55,130 nucleotides of DNA from CAZIKB01 sp964539665. GTDB lineage: Bacteria; Zhuqueibacterota; Zhuqueibacteria; Oceanimicrobiales; Oceanimicrobiaceae. The stretch is from positions 1-55,130 of the forward strand of contig CAZIKB010000031.1 of NCBI GenBank assembly GCA_964539665.1. The letters run 5' to 3'. The position numbers and the translations under genes are program-made. The notes beneath the pieces were generated by a model. The model ran no database searches. It was not told where the DNA came from and saw only the letters and a list, made by a program, of their open reading frames with translations. Shown here piece by piece: positions 45,251 to 54,503 of this stretch (position 1 is its first letter; every line of letters begins with the position of its first letter).

Positions 45251-46696
45251 ATGAGCACTGAACAAGAAACCATTGAGCAATTTACAAAGAATGAATATAA
45301 ATGGGGTTTTACTACAGACATCGATACTGAAATTGCTCCCAAAGGCCTGAATGAAGACATCGTCCGATTAATCTCGGCAAAAAAGAAAGAGCCAGCATTT
45401 ATGTTAGAGTGGCGCTTAAAAGCCTATCGTCACTGGCTTACTCTGAAAGAACCCAAATGGCCTAATGTTCACTATCCACCAATAGATTATCAGGATGCTT
45501 ATTATTATGCGGCTCCGAAGCAAAAGAAAAGACTTGATAGCATAGATGAAGTTGATCCTAAACTTCGGGAGACTTTTGATAAATTAGGGATTTCTCTGGA
45601 AGAGCAGAAACGTCTAACGGGAGTGGCAGTTGATGCTGTTATGGATAGTGTGTCTGTGGCTACGACATTTAAGAAGGAATTAGCAGAACATGGAATTATA
45701 TTTTGCTCATTCTCGGATGCTGTTCTGAACCATCCAGACCTGATCAGAAAATATCTTGGTACGATTGTACCTTATACAGATAATTACTTTGCCGCTTTAA
45801 ATTCAGCAGTCTTTAGCGATGGTTCCTTTTGTTATATTCCAAATGGTGTGCGCTGCCCGATGGAATTATCTACTTATTTCCGAATTAACACAGCTAACAC
45901 TGGCCAGTTTGAACGTACTTTAATTGTTGCTGAAGAAGGTGCGCATGTCAGCTATTTAGAAGGATGCACGGCTCCGATGCGTGATGAAAACCAGTTACAT
46001 GCCGCGGTTGTGGAGCTCATTGCTCATAAAAATGCTGAAATAAAGTATTCAACTGTGCAAAACTGGTATCCCGGTGACGAGAATGGCAAGGGCGGAATTT
46101 ATAATTTTGTTACCAAACGAGGAATTTGTAAAGAAGAAAATGCCAAAATTTCCTGGACTCAGGTTGAAACAGGCTCCGCCATAACCTGGAAATATCCAAG
46201 TGTTATTTTAAAAGGAGATAATTCGACAGGTGAATTTCACTCCGTGGCTTTGACGAATAATTTTCAGCAAGCAGATACGGGTACAAAAATGATTCATCTT
46301 GGTAAAAATACTAAAAGTACGATTGTATCAAAAGGTATTTCAGCGGGGCACAGCAATAACTCTTATCGCGGTCTGGTTAAGGTTAGTCCAAAGGCAGATA
46401 ATGCACGGAATTTCTCCCAGTGCGATTCTTTGCTGATTGGAGATAAATGCGGCGCTCATACTTTTCCTTATTTGGAAGTAAATAACAAGACTGCAAATAT
46501 TGAACATGAAGCAACCACCACAAAAATAGGCGAAGACCAAATTTTTTATTGCAATCAACGCGGTATTGACACCGAAAACGCTGTAAGCTTGATTATAAAT
46601 GGCTATTGCAAAGAAGTTTTTCGCGAGTTACCCATGGAATTTGCAGTGGAAGCGCAGAAATTATTAGCCATTAGTTTGGAAGGCAGTGTAGGGTAG
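45251..46696 (+). CDS. sufB: Fe-S cluster assembly protein SufB
   Basis: 481-aa scaffold subunit of the SufBCD complex, which assembles Fe-S clusters. Family features: YAAPKQKKRLDSIDEVDPKL, FSDGSFCYIPNGVRCPMELS, FERTLIVAEEGAHVSYLEGC, GEFHSVALTNNFQQADTGTK, and FSQCDSLLIGDKCGAHTFPY with Cys equivalent to the cluster/sulfur-accepting Cys405 of E. coli. Follows the Rrf2 gene by 14 bases and precedes sufC by 58. Confidence 0.97.
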   Translation: MSTEQETIEQFTKNEYKWGFTTDIDTEIAPKGLNEDIVRLISAKKKEPAFMLEWRLKAYRHWLTLKEPKWPNVHYPPIDYQDAYYYAAPKQKKRLDSIDEVDPKLRETFDKLGISLEEQKRLTGVAVDAVMDSVSVATTFKKELAEHGIIFCSFSDAVLNHPDLIRKYLGTIVPYTDNYFAALNSAVFSDGSFCYIPNGVRCPMELSTYFRINTANTGQFERTLIVAEEGAHVSYLEGCTAPMRDENQLHAAVVELIAHKNAEIKYSTVQNWYPGDENGKGGIYNFVTKRGICKEENAKISWTQVETGSAITWKYPSVILKGDNSTGEFHSVALTNNFQQADTGTKMIHLGKNTKSTIVSKGISAGHSNNSYRGLVKVSPKADNARNFSQCDSLLIGDKCGAHTFPYLEVNNKTANIEHEATTTKIGEDQIFYCNQRGIDTENAVSLIINGYCKEVFRELPMEFAVEAQKLLAISLEGSVG

Positions 46697-46754
46697 CAAT
46701 TTTATATTTGTTTTGAAATTAAATAATTTCTAAAATGGAGATACATCTTAAATT

Positions 46755-47519
46755 ATGTTAAAAGTCAAAGGCTTAAAAGTGTCAGTTGAAGGTAATCAAA
46801 TTCTTAATGGAATTGACCTGAACATTAACGCTGGCGAGGTCCATGCTATCATGGGGCCCAACGGTTCCGGGAAAAGTACATTGGCTAATGTTTTAGCTGG
46901 CCGCGAAGAGTACGAAGTACTGGGTGGAGAAGTTACATATATGGGTAAAGACTTGCTGGAAATGACGCCTGAAGATAGAGCAAGGGAAGGCGTTTTCCTG
47001 GCTTTTCAATACCCTGTAGAAATTCCTGGTGTGAGTATGTCCAATTTTTTAAAAACCGCGCTTAATGAGATTAGAGAATATCGCGGTGAAGAAAAATTAG
47101 ATGCCATGGAATTCTTCTCACTGATTCACGAAAAGTTGAAATTGGTGAAAATGGATGAAAAATTTATGAGCCGCGCAATTAATGAAGGATTTTCCGGAGG
47201 GGAGAAAAAACGAAATGAAGTTTTTCAAATGGCCATATTAGAACCCAGATTAGCTGTTTTAGATGAAACCGATTCCGGCCTCGATATTGATGCGCTCAAA
47301 ATAGTATCTGAAGGAGTGAATCAACTGAGACGTCCAGATAATGCGACTTTATTGGTAACCCATTATCAAAGATTGCTGAATTACATCGTACCCGATTTTG
47401 TACATGTTTTAGTAGATGGCAAAATTGTAAAGTCCGGCGACAAGGACCTGGCCTTAAAACTTGAAGATCAAGGCTATGAGTGGGTTAAAGATGAAATTGC
47501 AGAGGCTGTTGGAGTTTAA
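46755..47519 (+). CDS. sufC: SufC, ATPase of the SufBCD complex
   Basis: 254-aa ABC-type ATPase: Walker A GPNGSGKSTLANVLAGREEY, Q-loop AFQYPVEIPGVSMSNF, signature FSGGEKKRNE, Walker B LAVLDETDSGLDIDAL and switch His in LLVTHYQRL. Drives conformational change of SufB/SufD. Second step of the operon; the SD TGGAGA is about 13 bases from the ATG. Confidence 0.98.
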   Translation: MLKVKGLKVSVEGNQILNGIDLNINAGEVHAIMGPNGSGKSTLANVLAGREEYEVLGGEVTYMGKDLLEMTPEDRAREGVFLAFQYPVEIPGVSMSNFLKTALNEIREYRGEEKLDAMEFFSLIHEKLKLVKMDEKFMSRAINEGFSGGEKKRNEVFQMAILEPRLAVLDETDSGLDIDALKIVSEGVNQLRRPDNATLLVTHYQRLLNYIVPDFVHVLVDGKIVKSGDKDLALKLEDQGYEWVKDEIAEAVGV

Positions 47520-47583
47520 GAAATATAGTCATTGAATCAAACGTATATTAAAATGTAAATGAAAATCCAGGTGGAAATTAATA

Positions 47584-48927
47584 ATGGTGAATAAAGAATT
47601 AAATAACTTTGATGTAAAAGAATGGTATCTTTCGAATTATGAATTGTTTGAGACTGGTTTCAATGGAAATAAGGAGTTACCATTCAACAATATTCGTAAA
47701 AAAGCTATTTCAAAGTTTTCAGATTTGGGTTTCCCAACGCCGCGAAATGAAGATTGGAAATATACTAATGTTGCACCGATTTTAAAGCACAAATTTCAAC
47801 TTCCAACGAATTCAGACAAATTGCCTGATAATATTTCCAGGAAATTTGCCTATGAAGGTCTTGAGCAAAACGTATTAGTTTTTCTGAATGGCCAATTTTC
47901 AAAAGAATTATCGACATATCGTAATAAAAACAACGGCCTGATTGTTGATAGCCTGCAAAATGCGCTTCATAATTGCCCGGAATTGATAGACAAATATTTA
48001 GGCTCTATTGCAGATTATGAGAACGAAACGTTTACGGCTTTGAATACAGCATTCATAAATGACGGCGCTTTTATTTATGTTTCTAAAGGCGCTATTGAAG
48101 AAGAGCCCATTCATATCTTAAATTTATCTGTTTCAAAGGATAGTGAATTTATTGCCCATCACAGGAATCTAATTGTGGCGGAGAAGGAGAGTGAAATACA
48201 AATAGTCGAAAGTTTTCATCACCTGACAAACAACACTTATTTTAATAATATCGTTAGCGAAATCGTTGTCGGAGAAAATGCAAAGATTGATTACATTAAG
48301 ATTCAGGATGAAAGTGAGCATGCATTCCACATTTCTACTACCCAGATAAATCAGGAATACAGTAGTGTTTTTACTTCTGTGAACATTGACCTGGGTGGGG
48401 AGCTCGTTCGCAATAATCTGAACTTTTCACTTAATGCCCAAAATTGTGAGTCGAATATGTTCGGCTTCTTTCTGGGCGGTGGAACTCAACACATTGATAA
48501 TCATACTTTTATAGACCATGCAAAACCGCATTGTTACAGCAATCAGTTGTATAAAGGAATCCTGGATGAAAAAGCAAATGCAGTATTCAACGGCAAAATA
48601 TTAGTCCGGCCTGACGCTCAAAAAACCAATGCCTTGCAGTCAAATAAAACTCTGCTGTTGACAAATGAAGCTTCAATCAACGCCAAGCCACAACTGGAAA
48701 TCTTTGCTGATGATGTTAAATGTACGCATGGTGCCACGATTGGCCAATTGGATGACGAGGCTGTGTTCTATTTACGGGCCAGAGGAATTGGTGAGGAGGT
48801 TGCTGGCGCGATGTTAAGATATGCCTTTGCTGCTGATGTTTTCAAAAATATAAAAGTCGCTCCCGTGCGAGAAAAACTAAATGTTGAAATTTTAGAACGA
48901 TTAAGCAAGGTCGAAGGGAAAGAGTGA
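47584..48927 (+). CDS. sufD: Fe-S cluster assembly protein SufD
   Basis: 447-aa SufB paralog. PRNEDWKYTNVAPI near 60, LNTAFINDGAFIYVSKGAI, HRNLIVAEKESEIQIVESF, the HIDNHTFIDHAKPHCYSNQL block with His residues of the SufB-SufD interface, and the typical end with DDVKCTHGATIGQLDDEAVF, YLRARGI. Stop overlaps the possible GTG start of sufS (GTGA), showing tight coupling. Confidence 0.96.
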   Translation: MVNKELNNFDVKEWYLSNYELFETGFNGNKELPFNNIRKKAISKFSDLGFPTPRNEDWKYTNVAPILKHKFQLPTNSDKLPDNISRKFAYEGLEQNVLVFLNGQFSKELSTYRNKNNGLIVDSLQNALHNCPELIDKYLGSIADYENETFTALNTAFINDGAFIYVSKGAIEEEPIHILNLSVSKDSEFIAHHRNLIVAEKESEIQIVESFHHLTNNTYFNNIVSEIVVGENAKIDYIKIQDESEHAFHISTTQINQEYSSVFTSVNIDLGGELVRNNLNFSLNAQNCESNMFGFFLGGGTQHIDNHTFIDHAKPHCYSNQLYKGILDEKANAVFNGKILVRPDAQKTNALQSNKTLLLTNEASINAKPQLEIFADDVKCTHGATIGQLDDEAVFYLRARGIGEEVAGAMLRYAFAADVFKNIKVAPVREKLNVEILERLSKVEGKE

Positions 48928-48932
48928 TTTTA

Positions 48933-50207
48933 ATGGAAGAATTTACGGAAAGCCTGGTATTGGAAGATACTTTACCAAATCACGTTAAGTCTTTCGATGT
49001 AAATAAAATCAGAGATGATTTTCCTATACTTAAGCAAAAGGTCCACGGACAGCCTCTGGTTTATCTTGACAGTGCAGCGTCTACTCAAAAGCCAAATATA
49101 GTCATTGAAGCCATAAGTGATTATTATAAAAGGTATCACGCCAATATTCATAGAGGCGTTCATTATTTAAGCGAATATGCTACAAGGGCCTACGAAGATG
49201 TGAGATTTAAAGTCAAAAACTTGATCAATGCGCAATCAGTTAAAGAGATTATATTCGTAAGAGGTACCACCGAAGCGATTAATTTAGTGGCTTCCTCATT
49301 TGGCAATAAGTTTATTGTGCCGGGCGATGAGATAATTATTTCAACCATGGAACATCATTCAAATATTGTTCCATGGCAAATGCTATGTAAGAACACAGGG
49401 GCCAAACTTCGCGTAATTCCAATAAATGATGCCGGTGAAATTGTTTTTGAAGAGTATGAACAGCTTTTGAATGAAAGAACCAAATTGGTTTCGGTTGTGC
49501 ATGTCTCAAACTCTTTAGGTACCATAAATCCTGTAAAACAGATAATCAATCTGGCTCACTCACGAAATGTTCCCGTCTTATTAGATGGAGCCCAGGCGCT
49601 GTCTCACATAAAAGTTGATGTTAAAGATTTAGATTGTGATTTTTACACTTTTTCAGGTCATAAATTATTTGCTCCAACTGGCATAGGTGTATTATATGGC
49701 AAAGAGCAATTATTGGAAGTCATGCCGCCGTATCAAGGCGGTGGAGATATGATTAAATCTGTGACTTTTGAACAAACAACCTATAACGACCTGCCATACA
49801 AATTTGAAGCCGGAACGCCGGATATAGCGGGCGTTATCGGGCTTGGTAAAGCAATTGAATATGTCCTGGATCTTGGCTACGATAACATCTGTTCCCATGA
49901 ATCAGAATTGATGAATTATGCCACAAATGCACTTTCTTCAATTAACGAACTACGATTTATCGGAACAGCGAAAGAACGGGCAGGCGTCCTTTCTTTTGTA
50001 CTTGAAGGCGTGCATCCACACGATGTGGGGACTATTCTGGACCGACAGGGCATTGCAATCAGAACAGGACATCACTGCACACAGCCGGTTATGGAGCGAT
50101 TCAAAGTACCTGCCACCTCCCGGGCTTCATTTGCAGTATATAATATAAAAAAAGAAATCGAAGTTTTGGTTGATGGAATTTATAATGTAATTAAAATCTT
50201 TAGTTAG
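48933..50207 (+). CDS. sufS: Cysteine desulfurase SufS
   Basis: Type II PLP cysteine desulfurase that supplies sulfur. YLDSAASTQKP, HRGVHYLSEYATRAYEDVR, RGTTEAINLVA, STMEHHSNIVPWQ, DGAQALSHIKVDV, PLP Lys in FSGHKLFAPTGIGVLYG, and active Cys in RTGHHCTQPV (residue 382). I use the ATG at 48933 (424 aa); a GTG at 48924 overlapping the sufD stop is an alternative. N-terminal extension of about 20 residues precedes DFPIL. Sulfur passes to SufU, encoded 3 bases downstream. Confidence 0.96.
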   Translation: MEEFTESLVLEDTLPNHVKSFDVNKIRDDFPILKQKVHGQPLVYLDSAASTQKPNIVIEAISDYYKRYHANIHRGVHYLSEYATRAYEDVRFKVKNLINAQSVKEIIFVRGTTEAINLVASSFGNKFIVPGDEIIISTMEHHSNIVPWQMLCKNTGAKLRVIPINDAGEIVFEEYEQLLNERTKLVSVVHVSNSLGTINPVKQIINLAHSRNVPVLLDGAQALSHIKVDVKDLDCDFYTFSGHKLFAPTGIGVLYGKEQLLEVMPPYQGGGDMIKSVTFEQTTYNDLPYKFEAGTPDIAGVIGLGKAIEYVLDLGYDNICSHESELMNYATNALSSINELRFIGTAKERAGVLSFVLEGVHPHDVGTILDRQGIAIRTGHHCTQPVMERFKVPATSRASFAVYNIKKEIEVLVDGIYNVIKIFS

Positions 50208-50210
50208 TCC

Positions 50211-50663
50211 ATGGATGAATTAAGAGAATTATATCAGCAAGTAATTTTAGACCACAACAAAAATCCTAAAAATTTCAGGAAGTTAGATCCAGCCAGCCAT
50301 ACCTCCGAGGGGTATAATCCGCTTTGTGGAGACCGTATTAATATTTATCTGAAAGTGAATAAAGGTATTATTGAAGATATTGGTTTCCAGGGTTCAGGCT
50401 GTGCGATTTCAAAAGCGTCAGCATCTGTGATGACAACAGAAATAAAAGGCAAAACGCTTGAAGAAGCAAAACAACTTTTCCAAAAATTCCAGAGCTTGAT
50501 TACAGCAGATATGAATACTGAAGTAGATTTTAATGAATTTGGTAAGTTGTCCGTTTTTGAAGGCGTTAAAGAGTTTCCAATTCGGGTAAAATGTGCTGCT
50601 CTGGCATGGCATACATTACTTGCAGCATTAAAAGAAGGCAATAACCAGGTTTCAACAGAATGA
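50211..50663 (+). CDS. sufU: SufU sulfur transfer protein
   Basis: 150-aa zinc-dependent sulfurtransferase of the SufU type (IscU-fold). Zn ligands C39 and D41 (NPLCGDRINIYL), C64 (GSGCAISKASASVMT) and C128 (RVKCAALAWHTL). The roughly 18-residue insertion typical of SufU between C64 and C128 is present (KTLEEAKQLFQKFQSLI). Pairs with SufS as in Gram-positives. The ATG of the next gene overlaps its stop. Confidence 0.95.
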   Translation: MDELRELYQQVILDHNKNPKNFRKLDPASHTSEGYNPLCGDRINIYLKVNKGIIEDIGFQGSGCAISKASASVMTTEIKGKTLEEAKQLFQKFQSLITADMNTEVDFNEFGKLSVFEGVKEFPIRVKCAALAWHTLLAALKEGNNQVSTE

Positions 50664-50965
50664 GTGATGTTAAAGAAAAGATTATTGAAGCATTAAAGAC
50701 CTGTTATGATCCTGAAATTCCTGCTAATATTTACGATTTAGGGCTCATCTATGATGTAAGTCTGGATGCCTCAAATAATGCTCACATAAAGATGACATTA
50801 ACTTCTCCGGCCTGCCCTGTTGCAGGAACATTACCTGGTGACGTAGAAGAAAAAATCAGAGCTTTACCAGAAACAAAAAAGGTGAAAGTAGAACTAGTTT
50901 GGGAACCAGCATGGAATCCGGACATGATGAGTGATGTAGCCAGATTTGAACTTGGTATGATGTGA
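50660..50965 (+). CDS. sufT: SufT-like DUF59/MIP18 family protein
   Basis: 101-aa DUF59 protein, an Fe-S maturation accessory. Motifs: DPEIPANIYDLGLIYDVSL, MTLTSPACPVAGTLPGDVEE with the conserved Cys, VELVWEPAWNPDMMS. Starts by ATGA overlap with sufU and ends the SUF operon before the terminator at 51010. Often called SufT or PaaD-like; here the operon favours SufT. Confidence 0.93.
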   Translation: MSDVKEKIIEALKTCYDPEIPANIYDLGLIYDVSLDASNNAHIKMTLTSPACPVAGTLPGDVEEKIRALPETKKVKVELVWEPAWNPDMMSDVARFELGMM

Positions 50966-51009
50966 GTGGTACATGATTGCAAATATTCCATGTTGTCAAT
51001 TCAGTAAAA

Positions 51010-51040
51010 GGCTCTTAGATAAATTATAAGAGCCATTTTT
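51010..51040 (+). terminator. Terminator of the SUF operon
   Basis: Stem ggctctta (51010-51017) with taagagcc (51027-51034), 9-nt loop and T-run (51036-51040), 45 bases after sufT. Confidence 0.85.
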
Positions 51041-51088
51041 ATTCCCAGTATTCGTTAAAGAAAATTACTTGAGATTACTTATCAAAAT

Positions 51089-51308
51089 CATTAAATTACA
51101 AGACTATTGTAAAATTTACGTTCAAGCATAATTTCTCGAAATTGACAAGCAATAGCATGGAAATAAATTTCCAAGCTAATAAATGTAAGCTTAATAAATT
51201 AAGCTACTTAAAATAATAGTAGTCGATTTTAATCGACTTTTGTTCTTTAGCCTAATGATTTATCATAAGGCGTTCTCAGAGTTTTACAATAGTCTTGTAA
51301 ATTAAATG
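51089..51308. mobile_element. MITE-like element with 19-bp perfect inverted repeats
   Basis: TTACAAGACTATTGTAAAA (51096-51114) recurs exactly inverted at 51282-51300, and similarity extends outward (cattaaa / attaaatg). Total about 220 bases with no ORF. Inside is a hairpin gtaagcttaat/attaagctac (51185-51206 region) and a terminator-like agtcgatt/aatcgact followed by T (51221-51241). It lies between the SUF terminator and the DUF6922-AbiEii pair, 35 bases before the ATG. It fills most of a 377-base gene-free stretch. Confidence 0.7.
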
Positions 51309-51342
51309 AATTCATTGATGCCATAACCACAATTTGAAAAAA

Positions 51343-51645
51343 ATGGCAAAAGTACCCAAAAAGTTTCATGAAGTTTTCTGGGAAGTCAATCCTGAAAAAA
51401 TTGATACGGATAAAAATCCAGAATATGTAATCGAGCGCATACTGGAATATGGAACGCTTGAAGGTGTGAAATGGCTGCGTAAGACTTTGGGGGACGATAA
51501 GATTAAAGAGTATGTTACAGGCTCTGGTCGTCGCAGACTTTCGACAATAACTATCAATTTTTGGCAAATTATTCTAAAAATAGGCCCGGAACAATGCATG
51601 TCGATATCCTCACTGAAAAACAGAAGTCCATTCTGGAAATATTAA
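51343..51645 (+). CDS. DUF6922-like small protein, probable partner of AbiEii
   Basis: 100-aa protein from the ATG at 51343 (a TTG at 51334 is upstream). Pattern KKFHEVFWEVNPEKIDTDKN, PEYVIERILEYGTLEGVKWL, RKTLGDDKIKEYV, SGRRRLSTITINFWQIIL matches the DUF6922-type proteins that precede nucleotidyltransferase genes. It probably serves as antitoxin or partner for the next gene, whose start overlaps its end by 52 bases. The last residues (after LKIGPEQ) are not typical. Confidence 0.7.
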   Translation: MAKVPKKFHEVFWEVNPEKIDTDKNPEYVIERILEYGTLEGVKWLRKTLGDDKIKEYVTGSGRRRLSTITINFWQIILKIGPEQCMSISSLKNRSPFWKY

Positions 51646-52217
51646 GTGAAATAGATATTGTTGGAGATTTTTATCTGGCTGGTGGAACAGCCCTTGGGCT
51701 TCAATATGGTCATCGTCAGTCAATTGATTTTGATTTCTTTAAAGAAGAACCATTCCTCGTGGATGATGTATTAAGCGAATTGAAACAAAAAGGAAAATTA
51801 GAAATTCGGAAAAAATTAGAAAACACTCTTCTAATATTATTTGATGGTATTTCATGTAGTTTTTTTAAATATCCATATCCACTTCTCAATAAAACAATTG
51901 AATTTAAAAAACATATTCAATTAGCCTCTATTCCTGACCTTGCAAGTATGAAAATCTCAGCAATTTCAACTCGAGGTACAAAAAGGGATTTTGTCGATTT
52001 GTATTTTATTTGTAAAAATAAATATTCACTGGCAGAAGTGTTAAATTTTTTTCAATATAGATTCAAAGTATTTGATCACGATTTGTATCATGTTTATAAA
52101 AGCTTAATTTATTTCGATGATGCTGAACAGGATGTTATGCCTGAAATCTACGAAAAGACAAACTGGAACGAAATAAAAGCATTCTTTAAAAAACAGATTA
52201 ATGAACTAATGCAATAA
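51594..52217 (+). CDS. AbiEii-like nucleotidyltransferase (type IV TA toxin family)
   Basis: 207-aa protein of the AbiEii/PF08843 nucleotidyltransferase family. VGDFYLAGGTALGLQYGHRQ followed by SIDFDFF gives the GG-x-DxD core; IPDLASMKISAISTRGTKRD, then FVDLYFI, is the typical second block. AbiEii acts as a toxin and phage-abortive-infection factor in AbiE systems, where it is paired with AbiEi. Here the partner is the DUF6922-like gene instead, so the exact system is uncertain. Start chosen at ATG 51594; an upstream in-frame start at 51561 is less likely. Confidence 0.85.
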   Translation: MHVDILTEKQKSILEILSEIDIVGDFYLAGGTALGLQYGHRQSIDFDFFKEEPFLVDDVLSELKQKGKLEIRKKLENTLLILFDGISCSFFKYPYPLLNKTIEFKKHIQLASIPDLASMKISAISTRGTKRDFVDLYFICKNKYSLAEVLNFFQYRFKVFDHDLYHVYKSLIYFDDAEQDVMPEIYEKTNWNEIKAFFKKQINELMQ

Positions 52218-52310
52218 AAACAGATTAAAATTTGACATATTATTTGGTTGTTATCTTGAATACCCAACTATTTATTATTCTGACACTTAACCAAAATTGA
52301 GGAGGGAATT

Positions 52311-53348
52311 GTGAGAAAGATTATTTTACTGGTAATTGCGTTAACATTACTTTTTAATGTTAAAAGTTACGCTCAGGAAAATATTGAGAAAATAAGCACA
52401 ATCAGGCCTGTACATACTTACTCAATTGTAGCACGCGATCCGGAAACCGGTCAAATGGGCGTTGCTGTACAATCGCACTGGTTTTCTGTCGGTTCTCTTG
52501 TGACCTGGGCTGAAGCTGGTGTTGGTGCTGTCGCCACTCAATCATTCGTGGATGTAACATACGGCCACCTGGGACTAGAACTTATGCGTGCTGGCAAAAC
52601 CGCACAACAAGCGCTTGAAGCCTTGAAATTAGCCGATCTCCATCCTGAAGTTCGACAGGTGGCTATGATTGATGCTCAGGGAAATGTCGCGGCACACACT
52701 GGCGAAAAATGTATTCCCGATGCTGGCCACATTATTGGCGATAATTTTTCTGTCCAGGCGAATCTCATGTTAAATGACAAAGTCTGGCCTGCAATGAAAA
52801 CAGCTTATGAATCCACCAATGGTGATTTAGCCGATAAAATGCTGGCTGCATTGGAAGCCGCGCAAAATGTGGGCGGTGATATCCGTGGAAAACAATCTGC
52901 TGCTATTTTAATTGTTCGAGGAGAATCGACGGGACGCCCCTGGCAGGATCGCATCATGGAGTTACGGATTGAGGATCATCCTACCCCGGTGCAAGAGTTG
53001 AAGCGACTCGTCAAACTGCATCGCGCTTATGACCACATGAATAAAGGCGATCTGGCGATTGAAATGAATGATGTGGACGGCGCTTTAAAAGAATATGGAG
53101 CCGCGGAAGAATTATTTCCAGATAATTTAGAAATGAAATTCTGGCACGCGATTTCTTTGGTGAACGCGGGAAGGGTAGATGAATCTCTGCCGCTTTTTAA
53201 AGAGATATTTTCGAAAGACTACAATTGGGCGGTATTAGTGCCAAGATTGCCAAAAATTGACTTACTGTTAAAAGATGAATCAGTACTTAAAAAAATAATG
53301 TCTGTGGCTCCTGTACAGAAAGAATCTACAAAAAAAGAGGAAATGTAA
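52311..53348 (+). CDS. DUF1028 family Ntn-hydrolase-like protein with C-terminal TPR-like repeats
   Basis: 345-aa secreted protein: signal peptide (MRKIILLVIALTLLFNVKSYA), DUF1028 core HTYSIVARDPETGQMGVAVQ, SHWFSVGSLVTWAEAGVGAV, ATQSFVDVTYGHLGLELM, ALKLADLHPEVRQVAMIDAQ (about 30-245), then a TPR-like helical tail (KGDLAIEMNDVDGALKEYG). DUF1028 is a predicted Ntn-hydrolase family, function largely unknown. GTG start with GAGGAGGG directly upstream. Confidence 0.85.
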   Translation: MRKIILLVIALTLLFNVKSYAQENIEKISTIRPVHTYSIVARDPETGQMGVAVQSHWFSVGSLVTWAEAGVGAVATQSFVDVTYGHLGLELMRAGKTAQQALEALKLADLHPEVRQVAMIDAQGNVAAHTGEKCIPDAGHIIGDNFSVQANLMLNDKVWPAMKTAYESTNGDLADKMLAALEAAQNVGGDIRGKQSAAILIVRGESTGRPWQDRIMELRIEDHPTPVQELKRLVKLHRAYDHMNKGDLAIEMNDVDGALKEYGAAEELFPDNLEMKFWHAISLVNAGRVDESLPLFKEIFSKDYNWAVLVPRLPKIDLLLKDESVLKKIMSVAPVQKESTKKEEM

Positions 53349-53363
53349 ATCTATGGAATTTAC

Positions 53364-53396
53364 TGTCATTCCCGCAAATCTTTTAAGCGGGGATCC
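53364..53396. repeat. GTCATTCCCGC-type palindrome
   Basis: tgtcattcccgc (53364-53375) followed by gcggggatcc (53387-53396); stem cccgc/gcggg. Third copy of the dispersed GTCATTCCCG core in the window. Confidence 0.55.
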
Positions 53397-53465
53397 ATGA
53401 GAATTAAACCTGCATGAGAGAAATGATAAACAGAACATTATTTTGCAAAATTGGATAACCGAATT

Positions 53466-54503
53466 ATGAAAGATTCTATGAAAGCTGTGGTTATTCACGA
53501 GCACGGTGGCACCGATAAGTTATCTTATGAAAATTATCCCGTACCCGAAATTGCTGCCAATGAAGTTTTAGTGGAAGTCAGAGCAGTAGCTCTGAATCAC
53601 CTTGATCTCTGGGTGAGGCAAGGTATCGCATCCACTAAACTAACCATGCCGCATATTTTGGGATCGGATGTTTCTGGTGTGATAGTTGAAGTAGGGGAAG
53701 TTGTGAAAAATGTTAAGATCGGTGATGAAGTCCTTCTGGCACCCGCCTGGGGATGCGGTATTTGTCCACTTTGTTTAGCTGGGGACGATAACTTGTGCAA
53801 AGACTATAAAATTTTGGGAGAGAGTACTCAAGGAGCGTACGCAGAATATGTCAAAGTGCCAGGGGAAAACGCATTCCCTATTCCCGCCGGCCTGAATTTT
53901 GACGAGGCCTCGGCTATCCCGCTCGTTTATTTAACCGCCTGGCATATGTTGGTTGATCAGGCTAAGATTAAGCCAGGCGAGGATATTCTAATTTTAGCTG
54001 CCGGCAGCGGCGTTGGCAGTGCAGCCATTCAAATTGCCAGGCTTTTTGGAGCCCGGGTGATTGCCACTGCAAGCACTGAAGAAAAACTAAAGAAAGCCAA
54101 AGAATTGGGCTCGGAGGAAACCATAAATTATCAGGACAAGGATTTCCTAACAGAGGTCAGACGATTAACCAACAAAAAAGGCGTGGATGTTGTATTTGAA
54201 CATGTGGGTAAGTTAACCTGGGAAAAAAGTATAAAGGCGCTCACGAAAGGCGGTCGACTGGTTACGTGTGGCGCCACAACCGGCTATGATCCAATAACAG
54301 ATTTGCGCTATGTCTTTTTCAAAGAACTGAAAATATTCGGCAATTTTATGGGACGGAAAGCCGGCTTAAGGGAAGCGCTTAAGTTTTTTCCAGAGAAACT
54401 CCGTCCAGTTTTAGATCTAACCTTTACATTAAAAGACGCTGCTAAAGCCCATCAAAGATTGATGAATCGGCAACAGTTTGGCAAGGTGGTTTTGAAGCCG
54501 TAA
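53466..54503 (+). CDS. Zinc-type medium-chain dehydrogenase/reductase
   Basis: About 346 aa from the ATG at 53466; an ATG at 53478 (MKAVVIHEHGG) is also family-like. MDR fold: GSDVSGVIVEVGEVVKN, VLLAPAWGCGICPLCLAGDD and NLC (four structural-zinc Cys), LTAWHMLVDQAKIKPGEDIL, LAAGSGVGSAAIQIARLFGA (NAD(P)-binding), ending QQFGKVVLKP. Substrate unknown; quinone oxidoreductase/alcohol dehydrogenase type. Stand-alone gene. Confidence 0.85.
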   Translation: MKDSMKAVVIHEHGGTDKLSYENYPVPEIAANEVLVEVRAVALNHLDLWVRQGIASTKLTMPHILGSDVSGVIVEVGEVVKNVKIGDEVLLAPAWGCGICPLCLAGDDNLCKDYKILGESTQGAYAEYVKVPGENAFPIPAGLNFDEASAIPLVYLTAWHMLVDQAKIKPGEDILILAAGSGVGSAAIQIARLFGARVIATASTEEKLKKAKELGSEETINYQDKDFLTEVRRLTNKKGVDVVFEHVGKLTWEKSIKALTKGGRLVTCGATTGYDPITDLRYVFFKELKIFGNFMGRKAGLREALKFFPEKLRPVLDLTFTLKDAAKAHQRLMNRQQFGKVVLKP

